Shown: positions 28,003-38,921 of the stretch, piece after piece
How the letters are laid out: the number at the start of each line of letters is the position of its first letter
Position numbering within the stretch: the first letter of the stretch is position 1
Origin: Pseudomonas fluorescens
Lineage (GTDB): Bacteria > Pseudomonadota > Gammaproteobacteria > Pseudomonadales > Pseudomonadaceae
Reading direction: 5' to 3'
DNA: 64,000 nt
NCBI RefSeq assembly: GCF_001708445.1
Contig: NZ_CP015637.1
Span: 6,263,001-6,327,000 of the forward strand
Notes under the pieces: generated by a model
Seen by the model: the letters and a program-made list of their open reading frames with translations, nothing else
What the model was told of the DNA's origin: nothing
Databases searched by the model: none
Translations under genes and position numbers: made by a program

Positions 28003-29985
28003 TTAATTGGCCGTCAGCCCCCGTGATTGCAGCGAACTGAACAGTGGCTCCAGAAAGGCTTCGATGTGCCGCGCACCGACCTCGGAGAGGTGATTATCAT
28101 CGGTGTACAGCGCGCGACCATTGAGTTCGACCCGACATAGACCGTCGACGCCACACAGCAGGGGCGCCGGGTCCAGTACCGCCACGCCACTGTCGGCAGC
28201 CGCCAACTCGTCGAATAGCTGGGTGATAAAAGCCTGGCGCCGCTCATGCTCCTCCACCGCAAGCCCTTCTCCCTCCACCGGGCGGTGCATCATGGCCAGG
28301 CGACTGAGGCGGTAAGGCACGATGATTTGCTGCAGCGGGACTTCCTTGACCAACCACACGCGATGCCCGGCGGCGCGCAACCCCTTGATGCGCTCGCGCA
28401 GGCCCTCGGCGAAGCGTTGTTCGGCCACGGCGCGCACGTACTCACCGGTGCTCGGGTCCTTGAGCGCGTGCTCCTTGTCGCCCGACATTTGCCCATAGAG
28501 GTACAGGCTCCAGCGCGCCGCCAGTACCACATCACTGAACGACTGATCGGCCAAGGCCTTCTCGACGCGGCGATTGAAATGCGCACACCGAGAAATATTC
28601 TCCAGACCGTCCAAGGGCACGCAACCGGCGAAGCTGGCCTGTACCAGGCTGATGTCGTGGCGCTTGGCCCCATCCTCAAGCGCCGGAATCAACGCGGTGG
28701 CATGGCTATCGCCCCACACCAGCGCGGACACCGACAGACTTTTGGGGCCAAAGTGGCAGAACAGTCGCTCATCGGGCGTGTCCTTGTCCGCCAGGCAGGC
28801 CATGAGTTCCGGGCTCCATTTCTTAGCCTGGGCATACCGCAACGCCTGTTCGGACAAGCGTGAAGGCACGCCATCGGCTTCGCGCACCGCAAGGCCCGTC
28901 AAGCCCAGGCACAGGATGCCAGCCCCGGCAGCGGCCAGGATCGCCTTGCGCCCAGCCAGCAAGCGCTTTTCCCGAAACGGCGCCTCCACGAAGCGCCAGG
29001 ACACATAACCCAGCACCAGGCTCAGCAATAACAACCCGGTCAGATCAAGCGCGCCCAAGCCATCAACCGCGGCATAGTTGGCGTACACGAACACCGGCCA
29101 ATGCCACAGGTACCAGGAATAAGAAATCAGCCCCAGGCCCACCATCAACCGCGAACTGAGCAACCGCCCGACCCAGGTTTGCCGCTGCCCATTGGCCCAG
29201 ATCAAACCAACCACACCCAGCACCGGCAGCAAAGCGGCGGCACCGGGGAATGGCGTGGACGCATCGAAAGCGAATATGGCAATCAGGATCAACGCCATGG
29301 ACACCAGACTGACCCCCTGGGCGAGTGCCGGTGAAGCGCGCCAGTCACGCTTGGGCATCACCGCCAGCATCGCACCCGCCAGCAGTTCCCAGGCCCTGAG
29401 GTGTAGCAGGAAGAAGGCTTTTTGCGGTTGATGGTCGACGGCCCAGACGCTCAGGCCAAACGACACCAGCAACACCACGAACAAGGCCAGGCGCCAGTGT
29501 TTCAAGCGGCTGGAAAGCAGGGTCAGCAACAACGGGAAGAGGATGTAGAACTGCTCCTCCACCGCCAGCGACCAAGTGTGCAGCAATGGCTTGATGTCAG
29601 AGGAGGCGTCGAAATAACCGTGCTGGCGTGAAAAGAGCAGGTTGGAGGTGAATATCACCTGGTAGTGCGCCGACCGTCCCAGCTCTTCGTAGTCCTTGGG
29701 TGCCAACAGGAACCAACCCACTGCCAGTGTCGCGGCCATCATCACGAACAACGCCGGCAGGATACGCCGGGCGCGGCGAGCCCAGAAGTCGACGAAACTG
29801 AAACGCCCGGCCTGGCGTTCGCGCCAGATGATCGAAGTAATCAAAAAGCCGGAAATCACAAAAAAAACGTCTACCCCCACAAAGCCGCCAGTAACGCCTG
29901 GAACGCCAAAGTGGAACAGTACGACTGCAAGGACAGCGACAGCACGTAGGCCATCAATGTCTCTTCGGTAAGCAAGAGAGGTCAT
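28003..29985 (-). CDS. OafA/YrhL-family acyltransferase with C-terminal SGNH domain
   Basis: A 660-residue integral membrane O-acyltransferase. The N-terminal half (about residues 1-360) is an Acyltransferase-3 domain starting [21 protein letters not shown], with the conserved His, and about ten membrane segments. The C-terminal half is a periplasmic SGNH hydrolase-like domain with GDSHATAL and [13 protein letters not shown], the Ser and Asp/His positions. Such proteins acetylate O-antigen or other surface glycans. No glycan gene cluster surrounds it. The ATG at 29985 is preferred; a GTG 72 bases upstream is possible. Confidence 0.9.
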   Translation of the reverse strand: MTSLAYRRDIDGLRAVAVLAVVLFHFGVPGVTGGFVGVDVFFVISGFLITSIIWRERQAGRFSFVDFWARRARRILPALFVMMAATLAVGWFLLAPKDYEELGRSAHYQVIFTSNLLFSRQHGYFDASSDIKPLLHTWSLAVEEQFYILFPLLLTLLSSRLKHWRLALFVVLLVSFGLSVWAVDHQPQKAFFLLHLRAWELLAGAMLAVMPKRDWRASPALAQGVSLVSMALILIAIFAFDASTPFPGAAALLPVLGVVGLIWANGQRQTWVGRLLSSRLMVGLGLISYSWYLWHWPVFVYANYAAVDGLGALDLTGLLLLSLVLGYVSWRFVEAPFREKRLLAGRKAILAAAGAGILCLGLTGLAVREADGVPSRLSEQALRYAQAKKWSPELMACLADKDTPDERLFCHFGPKSLSVSALVWGDSHATALIPALEDGAKRHDISLVQASFAGCVPLDGLENISRCAHFNRRVEKALADQSFSDVVLAARWSLYLYGQMSGDKEHALKDPSTGEYVRAVAEQRFAEGLRERIKGLRAAGHRVWLVKEVPLQQIIVPYRLSRLAMMHRPVEGEGLAVEEHERRQAFITQLFDELAAADSGVAVLDPAPLLCGVDGLCRVELNGRALYTDDNHLSEVGARHIEAFLEPLFSSLQSRGLTAN

Positions 29986-30088
29986 AAATCTAGAGTCAGC
30001 CAGATACGAATGGGGATGAGCGTAGCCTCGCTCACTTTTTTGTTTCTTAACTGACACTTGACGCGCTCAAACCTCCCTTTTTCGACAC

Positions 30089-30118
30089 AAAAAAAATGGC
30101 GCCCCGGAGGGCGCCATT
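30089..30118 (-). terminator. Rho-independent terminator of rho
   Basis: A perfect 10-bp stem (30095-30104 with 30109-30118) with a 4-base loop, followed on the minus strand by eight T (30089-30096). It lies 22 bases after the rho stop. Confidence 0.9.
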
Positions 30119-30140
30119 CTTACGGACCTGAAACGTCGTA

Positions 30141-31400
<1,260 letters not shown>

Positions 31401-31597
31401 ATAGGAATGACGTAATCATTTATGGAGGGGGGGGAAATTAAGCTTTTGGCTTAATGAGGCCGCGCCGCAGAGAAGGCGACAGGATCGCGTACTAATCGAA
31501 AGGAATGCGTCGGCGACGGCTTGCAGGGGGCAGTGGAGAAACCAGTGCGGGGCCGAATGTACCACCTGAGTTTCGGAGCGTCTAGCCCTGTTTCACG
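31401..31597. other. rho leader region
   Basis: About 200 bases between trxA's terminator and the rho ATG, with no ORF. It presumably holds the rho promoter and the untranslated leader by which Rho autoregulates in other bacteria. No specific element was identified. Confidence 0.4.
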
Positions 31598-31626
31598 AAA
31601 AAGCCCCGCGATTTGCGGGGCTTTTT
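31598..31626 (-). terminator. Bidirectional-looking terminator after trxA
   Basis: A perfect 12-bp stem (31598-31609 with 31615-31626) with a 5-base loop and T-rich sides on both strands. It lies 8 bases after the trxA stop at 31635, reading on the minus strand. Confidence 0.92.
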
Positions 31627-31634
31627 GCTGACGC

Positions 31635-31964
31635 TTAGATGTGCGCGTCGAGGAAAGCTTGCAACTGGGACTTCGACAGCGCGCCTACTTTGGTCGCTTC
31701 GATGTTGCCGTCCTTGAACAGCATCAGGGTCGGGATACCACGCACGCCGTGCTTGGCCGGGGTTTCCTGGTTGTCGTCGATGTTCAGCTTGGCAATGGTC
31801 AGCTTGCCTTCGTAGGTGGTCGCAATGTCGTCCAGGACTGGAGCGATCATTTTGCAAGGGCCGCACCATTCAGCCCAGTAGTCAACCAGCACCGGGCCAG
31901 CAGCCTTGAGTACTTCGGCCTCAAAGGTCGCGTCGGTGACGTGCTTGATAAGATCGCTGCTCAT
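31635..31964 (-). CDS. trxA: Thioredoxin 1
   Basis: TrxA is a cytoplasmic disulfide reductase, 109 residues here. The active site is Cys34-Gly-Pro-Cys37 within [14 protein letters not shown], and the [12 protein letters not shown] cis-proline loop is present. The start [14 protein letters not shown] at 31964 matches the family; the frame is open upstream but the 14-residue extension is not conserved. Order rho-trxA matches P. aeruginosa. Confidence 0.97.
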   Translation of the reverse strand: MSSDLIKHVTDATFEAEVLKAAGPVLVDYWAEWCGPCKMIAPVLDDIATTYEGKLTIAKLNIDDNQETPAKHGVRGIPTLMLFKDGNIEATKVGALSKSQLQAFLDAHI

Positions 31965-32086
31965 GGATGTCTCCGGATTGTAAGCAAAAAAAACGTTGCC
32001 CATCATAGCTGCCCTTCCCCCGTTCAGGAAGCCGTCTCTGATTGAGTCTTGCTATGGTGGTGCATGAGTTTGGGTATGGGCCCAAC

Positions 32087-32782
32087 TCAGGGCGTTACGG
32101 GAGTCACAAAGGCAATGCCAGTACGCAATGCCGCGTTGCGCACGTGTTCCTGCATGGTTTTTTGTGCCGCTGCACTGGCGCGACGTGCCAGGGCACGCAG
32201 GATTCGACGGTGCTCCTGCCAGGTTTCCATGGCCCGCTCCGGCCGGATGAACGGTAGTTTCTGGCTCTCCAGAAACACCTCGGCGCTGGCGCTGAGTATG
32301 CTCACCATCGCCTGATTGCCGCTGGCCAGGAGGATGCGCTGGTGAAATTCGAAGTCCAGTCGGGCGGCAGCTTCGAAGTCACCGGCCTTGAGCACTTTGC
32401 GCATGGCCTCGACATTGTCTTCAAGGCTATCCAGCTCATCGAGGGTCAATGTCACTGCCGCCAAACCCGCCGCAAACCCCTCCAGCGCGTAGCGCAACTG
32501 GAAGATATCCAGCGGCGTGGCCTGGGCCGCGAAGGGCCAGGCAAATCCCGGCGACTCTTGTACCTCCTGCACAAACACGCCCTTGCCTGGCTGCACACTG
32601 ACTACGCCCAAAGCACTGAGGGACGACAATGCCTCGCGCAAAGACGCCCGGCTCACGCCCAACTGCACTGCCAAGTCGCGCTGGGATGGCAATGCATCAC
32701 CCGGCCCGAAGCCCTGCTCCTTGATCAGTTTACGGATGGCCTGCAGGGCCGCTTCCGGTACGGCTTGGGCGATGGAATTCAT
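32087..32782 (-). CDS. FadR-type GntR-family transcriptional regulator
   Basis: A 231-residue regulator with an N-terminal winged helix-turn-helix (LPSQRDLAVQLGVSRASLREALSSLSALGVVSVQPGKGVFV, typical GntR) and a C-terminal all-helical FCD ligand-binding domain (ALEGFAAGLAAVTLT, DFEFHQRILLASGN). It is divergent from the amino-acid ABC operon, so it probably controls it in response to a small acid. The start MNSIAQAVPEAA at 32782 was preferred because the upstream extension has no HTH-family match. Confidence 0.9.
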   Translation of the reverse strand: MNSIAQAVPEAALQAIRKLIKEQGFGPGDALPSQRDLAVQLGVSRASLREALSSLSALGVVSVQPGKGVFVQEVQESPGFAWPFAAQATPLDIFQLRYALEGFAAGLAAVTLTLDELDSLEDNVEAMRKVLKAGDFEAAARLDFEFHQRILLASGNQAMVSILSASAEVFLESQKLPFIRPERAMETWQEHRRILRALARRASAAAQKTMQEHVRNAALRTGIAFVTPVTP

Positions 32783-32914
32783 AAAAAACTCAAGGTTCCA
32801 GACAACTGAGCGGCTAGTTGTAAAGCTATTCGCAGCCGGCGGCAAGCTACGCCCCAAAGGGGCTCGCCAGGTTTTGTCGACGCCCGAAAAGGGTGCGAAA
32901 TGCCTGCCAACTGT

Positions 32915-32931
32915 TCAGACCAGTAAGACCA
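32915..32931. promoter_or_regulatory. Candidate operator for the FadR-type regulator
   Basis: On the minus strand the sequence reads TGGTCTTACTGGTCTG, containing two TGGTCT half-sites, close to the TGGT-N3-AC core that FadR/VanR-type GntR proteins bind. It lies between the divergent regulator and ABC operon, in a 255-base intergenic region. Suggestive only. Confidence 0.35.
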
Positions 32932-33037
32932 CTTAAACTCAACAAATCCGAGCGTTGCAGGCCATTGCGACGGTCATGGCATGGGCTGTGCACTGGGCAA
33001 ATCCAGAAATTCCCTTCGCCCTTCTCGGAGAGTTGCC

Positions 33038-33823
33038 ATGACCAAGCGCTACAGCGCCCTGCTCACTGCCCTGTTTGCCAGCCTGATGCTGAGCCAGGCA
33101 CCCGCCCAGGCCAACGGTCTGGACGACATCGTCGCCCGTGGCACCCTCAAGGTCGCCGTGCCCCAGGACTTCCCGCCATTCGGTTCGGTCGGCCCCGACA
33201 TGAAACCACGCGGCCTGGATATCGACACCGCCAAGCTGCTGGCCGACCAACTCAAGGTCAAGCTGGAACTGACGCCGGTCAACAGCACCAACCGCATTCC
33301 GTTCCTCACCACCGGCAAGGTCGACCTGGTGATCTCCAGCCTGGGCAAGAACCCCGAGCGTGAAAAGGTCATCGACTTCTCCAAGGCCTACGCCCCCTTC
33401 TACCTGGCGGTGTTTGGCCCGCCTGACGCCCCCATCGCCAGCACTAACGACCTCAAGGGCAAGACCATCAGCGTTACTCGTGGCGCCATCGAAGACATCG
33501 AGCTGACCGCCGTCGCCCCCAAAGAGGCAACCATCAAGCGCTTCGAAGATAACAACTCGACCATCGCCGCCTACCTGGCCGGCCAAGTCGACCTGATCGC
33601 AAGCGGCAACGTGGTGATGGTAGCGATCAGCGAGCGCAACCCGAAACGCGTGCCCGCGCTGAAAGTGAAGCTCAAGGATTCGCCGGTGTACGTGGGCGTG
33701 AACAAGAACGAGCCGGCGTTGCTGGAGAAGGTCAACCAGATCCTGGTCGCGGCCAAGGCGGACGGCAGCCTGGAAAAGAACGCGATGCAGTGGCTCAAAG
33801 AACCACTGCCTGCTGACCTCTGA
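33038..33823 (+). CDS. Amino-acid ABC transporter substrate-binding protein
   Basis: A 261-residue periplasmic binding protein, family 3. A signal peptide ends APAQA-NGL, then the typical GTLKVAVPQDFPPFG opening, GLDIDTAKLLADQL, VNSTNRIPFLTTGKVDLVISSLGKNPEREKVIDFS, and AYLAGQVDLIASGN. These features mark polar amino-acid or glutamate/aspartate-type binding proteins. The start at 33038 has a GGAGAG ribosome-binding site. It is the first gene of a four-gene importer operon. Confidence 0.92.
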   Translation: MTKRYSALLTALFASLMLSQAPAQANGLDDIVARGTLKVAVPQDFPPFGSVGPDMKPRGLDIDTAKLLADQLKVKLELTPVNSTNRIPFLTTGKVDLVISSLGKNPEREKVIDFSKAYAPFYLAVFGPPDAPIASTNDLKGKTISVTRGAIEDIELTAVAPKEATIKRFEDNNSTIAAYLAGQVDLIASGNVVMVAISERNPKRVPALKVKLKDSPVYVGVNKNEPALLEKVNQILVAAKADGSLEKNAMQWLKEPLPADL

Positions 33824-33837
33824 AGCGGAGCTGATTG

Positions 33838-34506
33838 ATGGCCTATCAATTCGACTTTGTGCCGGTGCTGGCCAATACCGACCTGCTGTTGCGCGGTGCC
33901 CTGTTCACCCTTGAGCTGACCGCTATCGGCGCGATCCTGGGGGTCGCCCTGGGCACCGTGGGGGCCGTGGTGCGGGCGTGGAAAATCCAGCCATTCGCCT
34001 GGTTCTTTGGGGTGTATGTCGAGTTGATCCGCAACACGCCGTTCCTGGTGCAGTTGTTCTTTATCTTCTTCGGCCTGCCGTCCCTGGGGCTGAAGATTAC
34101 CGAGTGGCAAGCCGCCGTGCTGGCGATGGTGATCAACCTGGGGGCCTACTCCACCGAAATCATCCGCGCCGGTATCCAGGCCATCCCGCGCGGGCAACTG
34201 GAGGCCGCCGCAGCGCTGGCGATGACACGCTTCGAAGCATTCCGCCATGTGGTGCTGCTACCGGCGCTGGGCAAGGTGTGGCCGGCCTTGAGCAGCCAGA
34301 TCATCATTGTGATGCTCGGCTCGGCGGTGTGTTCGCAGATCGCCACCGAGGAACTGAGCTTTGCCGCCAACTTTATCCAGTCGCGTAACTTCCGCGCGTT
34401 TGAAACCTATGCCCTGACCACCCTGGTGTACCTGTGCATGGCGTTGATGATTCGCCAGTTGCTCAACTGGATTGGCCGCCGCTTCGTGATGAGGAACAGT
34501 CGATGA
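33838..34506 (+). CDS. Amino-acid ABC transporter permease (first)
   Basis: A 222-residue HisM-type inner-membrane permease with five membrane segments and the EAA loop QLEAAAALAMTRFEAFRHVVLLPALGK. It sits 14 bases after the binding protein; the four-base overlap (ATGA) at its 3' end couples it to the second permease. Confidence 0.93.
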   Translation: MAYQFDFVPVLANTDLLLRGALFTLELTAIGAILGVALGTVGAVVRAWKIQPFAWFFGVYVELIRNTPFLVQLFFIFFGLPSLGLKITEWQAAVLAMVINLGAYSTEIIRAGIQAIPRGQLEAAAALAMTRFEAFRHVVLLPALGKVWPALSSQIIIVMLGSAVCSQIATEELSFAANFIQSRNFRAFETYALTTLVYLCMALMIRQLLNWIGRRFVMRNSR

Positions 34507-35153
34507 GTGATTTTTCCTTCTGGGACATCGTCCGCAACCTGGCCACCGGCCTGCAGTGGACATTGTTGTTGTCGTTGGTGGCGTTTGTCGGCGGTGGCCT
34601 GATCGGCTTGCTGGTGATGACGATGCGCATCAGCCGCAAGGCTTTCCCGCGTAATGTCGCGCGCACCTACATCGAACTGTTCCAGGGCACGCCGCTGTTG
34701 ATGCAACTGTTCCTGGTGTTTTTCGGCATCGCCCTGCTTGGCGTGGATATCTCGCCCTGGCTGGCCGCGGCGATTGCCTTGACGCTGTTCACCAGCGCCT
34801 ACCTCGCCGAAATCTGGCGTGGCTGTGTCGACTCCATCGCCCACGGGCAGTGGGAAGCCTCGGCCAGCCTGGCCCTCAACCCATTTGAGCAACTGCGCTA
34901 CGTGATCCTGCCCCAGGCCCTGCGAATTGCCGTGGCGCCCACCGTGGGCTTCTCGGTGCAGGTGGTCAAAGGCACCGCAGTGACCTCGATCATCGGCTTC
35001 ACCGAATTGACCAAGACCGGCGGCATGCTCGCCAATGCCACTTTCGAGCCCTTTATGGTCTACGGCCTGGTGGCCCTCGGTTACTTCCTGCTCTGCTACC
35101 CCTTGTCCCTCAGTGCGCGCTACTTGGAAAGGAGACTGCATGCCTCTGCTTAG
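34503..35153 (+). CDS. Amino-acid ABC transporter permease (second)
   Basis: A 216-residue HisQ/HisM-type permease, with EAA-loop motif QWEASASLALNPFEQLRYVILPQALR. It pairs with the preceding permease to form the heterodimeric channel. The ATPase gene starts within its last 14 bases. Confidence 0.93.
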   Translation: MSDFSFWDIVRNLATGLQWTLLLSLVAFVGGGLIGLLVMTMRISRKAFPRNVARTYIELFQGTPLLMQLFLVFFGIALLGVDISPWLAAAIALTLFTSAYLAEIWRGCVDSIAHGQWEASASLALNPFEQLRYVILPQALRIAVAPTVGFSVQVVKGTAVTSIIGFTELTKTGGMLANATFEPFMVYGLVALGYFLLCYPLSLSARYLERRLHASA

Positions 35154-35877
35154 AATTTCCGCCCTGCATAAGTATTACGGCGATCACCACGTACTCAAGG
35201 GCATCGACCTGACGGTTGAAGAAGGCCAGGTGGTGGCGATCATCGGCCGCAGCGGCTCGGGTAAATCCACTTTACTGCGAACCCTCAATGGCCTGGAATC
35301 GATCAACGACGGCGTGATTGAAGTTGACGGCGAATACCTCGACGCCGCCCGTGCCGACCTGCGCAGCCTGCGGCAGAAAGTGGGCATGGTGTTCCAGCAG
35401 TTCAACCTGTTCCCGCACCTTACGGTGGGCGAAAACGTCATGCTTGCGCCACAGGTCGTACAAAAAGTGCCCAAGGCCAAGGCGACACAATTGGCGCGAC
35501 AGATGCTGGAACGCGTTGGCCTGGGCGAGAAGTTCGACGCCTTTCCCGATCGCCTTTCAGGCGGCCAGCAGCAACGCGTTGCCATCGCTCGTGCGCTGGC
35601 GATGTCGCCCAAGGTGCTGCTGTGCGATGAAATCACTTCGGCGCTGGACCCGGAACTGGTCAATGAAGTCCTCAGTGTGGTTCGCCAGTTGGCCAAGGAC
35701 GGCATGACCCTGATCATGGTGACCCACGAAATGCGCTTTGCCCGGGAAGTCGGGGATAAGCTGGTGTTCATGCACCAGGGCAAGGTGCATGAAGTCGGTG
35801 ATCCCAAGGTGCTGTTTGCAAACCCTCAGACTGCCGAGCTCGCGAATTTCATCGGCACTACCGAGGCCTCCGCCTGA
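35140..35877 (+). CDS. Amino-acid ABC transporter ATP-binding protein
   Basis: A 245-residue GlnQ-type ATPase: Walker A GRSGSGKSTLLR, Q-loop VFQQFNLFPHLT, signature LSGGQQQRVAIARAL, Walker B VLLCDEITSALDP and the H-loop MVTHEM. It completes a BP-permease-permease-ATPase importer of polar amino acids. The start at 35140 overlaps the second permease. A GGAG ribosome-binding site precedes it. Four bases separate its stop from the convergent pilus gene end. Confidence 0.95.
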   Translation: MPLLRISALHKYYGDHHVLKGIDLTVEEGQVVAIIGRSGSGKSTLLRTLNGLESINDGVIEVDGEYLDAARADLRSLRQKVGMVFQQFNLFPHLTVGENVMLAPQVVQKVPKAKATQLARQMLERVGLGEKFDAFPDRLSGGQQQRVAIARALAMSPKVLLCDEITSALDPELVNEVLSVVRQLAKDGMTLIMVTHEMRFAREVGDKLVFMHQGKVHEVGDPKVLFANPQTAELANFIGTTEASA

Positions 35878-35881
35878 CCCG

Positions 35882-36451
35882 TCAGCCTCCTGGCACCAGC
35901 TCGAATCGTCCATTGCCCTCCAGCGTGGTTTTATCGCGAACGGCAATGGCCGCACTCGACAGCCAGGTGTCGACCTGCACCTGCGCTGAAAAGGTACGCC
36001 CGGTGGCAGGCAACCCACCTGCCAACACAACCAGCACCTGCCCTGGGCGCAGGGCCCCGCCTCGCTCGGCGTGGTTGTACAACTGCGCCAGCTCCACGGG
36101 CTTCCCATCCAGCAGGGGATGCTGGAGGGTCAGGTTGAAATAGTCTTGCCGACCAAACCTGTAGCCCTCAGCGTTGGCGGGCGTACCGTCAAAACGCAGC
36201 GCAATCACGGTTGCCCCAGGGCACACCACATTCAAACGCACTGTGCGCTTGCCCATGGAAACGGCCTGGCTGGCCGACTGCCCGTCACTTCGCAGCAGGC
36301 CATAGTCAACCAGCGGCTGGCTCAAGGACAAACGACAAGCCGCACTGGCCTCACCCGCCAGCAACAGCCCCGCCAGCAGCACACCAGCACGCTTCAAGGC
36401 GCCAGCCCTAGCGGCAGGTCGCCGAAGCGGCTTCATAAAATTGGCCATCAT
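35882..36451 (-). CDS. Fimbrial tip/minor pilin
   Basis: A 189-residue secreted protein with a signal peptide (ends EASA-ACRL) and an Ig-like pilin body with two cysteines (SAACRLSL and VCPGATVIAL), TWLSSAAI, ending RFELVPGG. Its short length and position at the end of the operon fit a minor or tip subunit. The N terminus overlaps the usher's end by 44 bases; ATGs at 36448 and 36436 are alternatives. No strong Pfam family was recognised by eye. Confidence 0.75.
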   Translation of the reverse strand: MMANFMKPLRRPAARAGALKRAGVLLAGLLLAGEASAACRLSLSQPLVDYGLLRSDGQSASQAVSMGKRTVRLNVVCPGATVIALRFDGTPANAEGYRFGRQDYFNLTLQHPLLDGKPVELAQLYNHAERGGALRPGQVLVVLAGGLPATGRTFSAQVQVDTWLSSAAIAVRDKTTLEGNGRFELVPGG

Positions 36452-38915
36452 TCGTTTGCTCCGCGAGGTCGAGTTTCAGTACGCAAGAAGTCGCATTCGA
36501 CGAGGATACTTTCAGGGTTTTCAACGCGTCGGCATTACTCAGGAAAATCATGCCGTCACCCACTACCGTGGTCAGGAAAGTATTGTCAGCTCCAAGGACC
36601 GCAGCGCCCTGGGGCAAAGGGTTACCCCACGAGTCGGTGGCACGCAGCAGCACTCGTCGCACCTTCACCACATCGAAGTTGACCTGACTGAACGAACCTC
36701 GCCCTGCCTCCAGGGTCCGGGTGCCATTCTTGATATCCACTTGTTTCGGCAAGCTTTTGCCTTCGACTTCCAACTGGCTGGTTTGATAGGCCGGCAAGGC
36801 GGCAATGACCGCATTGCCCCATGGGTCGGTCCATACGGGGCCTTGCGGCGTGGTAATCCGTGCGCCAGGGATATCGCCGACCGAGACCACGCCAAACGTG
36901 TCCTCGACAGGGTAAGGCGATAGCGTGACGCCTTCCGAGTGAGCAACCACACCGCCTTGCACCTGTCCGCTGTAGCTGGTGTTGTAAGAATCGCGGTTGA
37001 TTCCCAGGCCCACCTGGGCATAGCGGGATGTCGTATTGAGCGTTGCGCCCAGTGTGTTTCCAGCAGGTTCACCCAGCTCATGATCACTGCGGACCTGGTA
37101 GTTCAGCGTTTCATCGACGCGCTCGTCATAGGCGGTACCGATGCTGGATCGCAGGCCCTGGCGGCGGGCATACGTACTCAGGGAACGATCGCCACCCAAG
37201 GGCACGCTGACCTGCAAGCGCACACCTACGCCGTCGTCGTTTCGGCCCTTGTCCTTTGCCTGGCTGGATTGGCCTACTTGCGAGTCCACCGTCACGCCCA
37301 CGTTGGCGTACAAGAAGTTCTTGTTCCATGAGCCATAGACGTGCTCGGAAGTGCGGCTGTTGAAATGCGATCCACGCGTATAGCCGATAGAGAAGCCACC
37401 GAATAGCGGGTCCGCCCAGCTGAAACCCGCGGTGTACTGGTTCTTGAAGCGCGAGCCTTCATGCCCTTCACGGGATACGGCATCGAGTACGTCCCGGTAA
37501 CCCTGCGTCTGGGTCGTGGCGCTCAACGCCATCTGCACATCCCAGGGCAATGCAGCGCCTACGGAAATACTGCTTCGGGCGCCCTGTACTTTTTTCGAAT
37601 GGTCTCGAGACAGGTTATTACGCACCCCGACGGAAAAGCGCTGGGAGAAATTACTGTCCAGCGCCCATCCCAACGAGTTATAGCCTTCAGTGGCCTGCAC
37701 ACCTGCGCTGAGCGCGCTGTTCCTGCCCACCGCCCAAGTGCCACTCCCCATGGCCATCAAGGGCTCCCTGGCGCCTCGCCGCTCGACATCGCGAATCTTG
37801 CCCACCGACGCGGCGTAGCCCGACTTGACGGGCACTGCCGCACGAAACGAGGCGGCGGGTACCACAAAGCTGCGCTGGCCACCGCGAGTGTCGATGACGG
37901 TGACGTTAAGATCGCTGGTGCCATTGAGCAAGGGCAGGTTCTTCAAGGCGAAAGGCCCCTCTGGCACCACTGTTGTGTAGATCAGGGCACCGGACTGCCT
38001 CACCTCGACCCGTGATTGGCTAAGAGCCTGCCCTTCCACCAGGACGCCTGCGTTGGCCGCACGGTTTTCTATACCGTCAGGGAACAGCTGTGCCCCCATC
38101 AGTTGCACGCCACCAAACACAGGACTGGTTCCAGTAACCTGTCCGACTTGGAATGTAGAAGCCAGCGGCGCAAAGTCGCGCTGTGCATAGGCGTACAGAT
38201 GCTCGGACGTGGTGTTACGGTCGTTGGCGATGTAGAGCTGGCGACTGCGGGCAATCCAGTCGCCCAGGTTGAAACCCACCTCGGTGGAGGCGGACATATA
38301 ACGGTTGGTGTCTGCTCGCGAGTGACTATTGACTGCCTGAATGTCGTAATTGAGCAGTGCGGCGGTGCCCCCCCGAGCGTAGCTGCCGGAACCTCGCTGA
38401 CCATCGTGCAGCGCGTCCGTGGGCACCACTAACGCCACTTCTTCACTTCCAGGACGCAGGGTCGTGACCGTCTTGGGGTACTCGGCCCGAAAATCATGGC
38501 AGGCGTGATCAGCGTCGGCCCCCTTGTCAATCACCGAGGAAGGCACACGCAGGCCTGCGCGCTCCAGCAAGGCACGGGTAAAACACAATTCGCCCTCGCT
38601 ATCGAAGCGTGCATCCGTCAAGCCAATACGTTCACCATTCACGGTCAGGTCTACGACCCTCAGGCCCTCGCTAAAACGCGGGGCGCTACGGAAATACTGG
38701 GCAACCGAAGGGCTGATGCCACGCGCCTGCAACGTCGCCAGATCAAAACCCGCGATGGTCGATGTCGGTGCCGCATAAGACCCCGTCGCCACCCCCGACA
38801 TCATCACTACACACACCGACAGGCTCAGGCCATTGACGCTGAACAGCGGCTGGGGTGTTTGTTTTTCACGTGAACGACTACGAACCGTGCCGGTGACTCC
38901 GTTGATATCACTCAT
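36408..38915 (-). CDS. Outer-membrane fimbrial usher (PapC/FimD family)
   Basis: An 835-residue usher with a long N-terminal region before the hydrophobic signal segment (LSLSVCVVMMSGVATGSYA-AP), the N-terminal chaperone-binding domain, the 24-strand barrel and the C-terminal domains. FimD-type motifs include PTDALHDGQRGSGSYARGGTAALLNYDIQ, GVQLMGAQLFPDGIENRA and FVVPAASFRAAVPVKSGYAASVG. It is preceded by the chaperone on the same strand and is the assembly platform of the pilus. Confidence 0.95.
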   Translation of the reverse strand: MSDINGVTGTVRSRSREKQTPQPLFSVNGLSLSVCVVMMSGVATGSYAAPTSTIAGFDLATLQARGISPSVAQYFRSAPRFSEGLRVVDLTVNGERIGLTDARFDSEGELCFTRALLERAGLRVPSSVIDKGADADHACHDFRAEYPKTVTTLRPGSEEVALVVPTDALHDGQRGSGSYARGGTAALLNYDIQAVNSHSRADTNRYMSASTEVGFNLGDWIARSRQLYIANDRNTTSEHLYAYAQRDFAPLASTFQVGQVTGTSPVFGGVQLMGAQLFPDGIENRAANAGVLVEGQALSQSRVEVRQSGALIYTTVVPEGPFALKNLPLLNGTSDLNVTVIDTRGGQRSFVVPAASFRAAVPVKSGYAASVGKIRDVERRGAREPLMAMGSGTWAVGRNSALSAGVQATEGYNSLGWALDSNFSQRFSVGVRNNLSRDHSKKVQGARSSISVGAALPWDVQMALSATTQTQGYRDVLDAVSREGHEGSRFKNQYTAGFSWADPLFGGFSIGYTRGSHFNSRTSEHVYGSWNKNFLYANVGVTVDSQVGQSSQAKDKGRNDDGVGVRLQVSVPLGGDRSLSTYARRQGLRSSIGTAYDERVDETLNYQVRSDHELGEPAGNTLGATLNTTSRYAQVGLGINRDSYNTSYSGQVQGGVVAHSEGVTLSPYPVEDTFGVVSVGDIPGARITTPQGPVWTDPWGNAVIAALPAYQTSQLEVEGKSLPKQVDIKNGTRTLEAGRGSFSQVNFDVVKVRRVLLRATDSWGNPLPQGAAVLGADNTFLTTVVGDGMIFLSNADALKTLKVSSSNATSCVLKLDLAEQTNDGQFYEAASATCR

Positions 38916-38921
38916 GGCGGA

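Noticed and set aside
32042..32315. Short plus-strand ORFs between trxA and the GntR gene
   Set aside because: They mostly lie antisense to the end of the regulator and are Ala/Arg/Cys-rich shadows.
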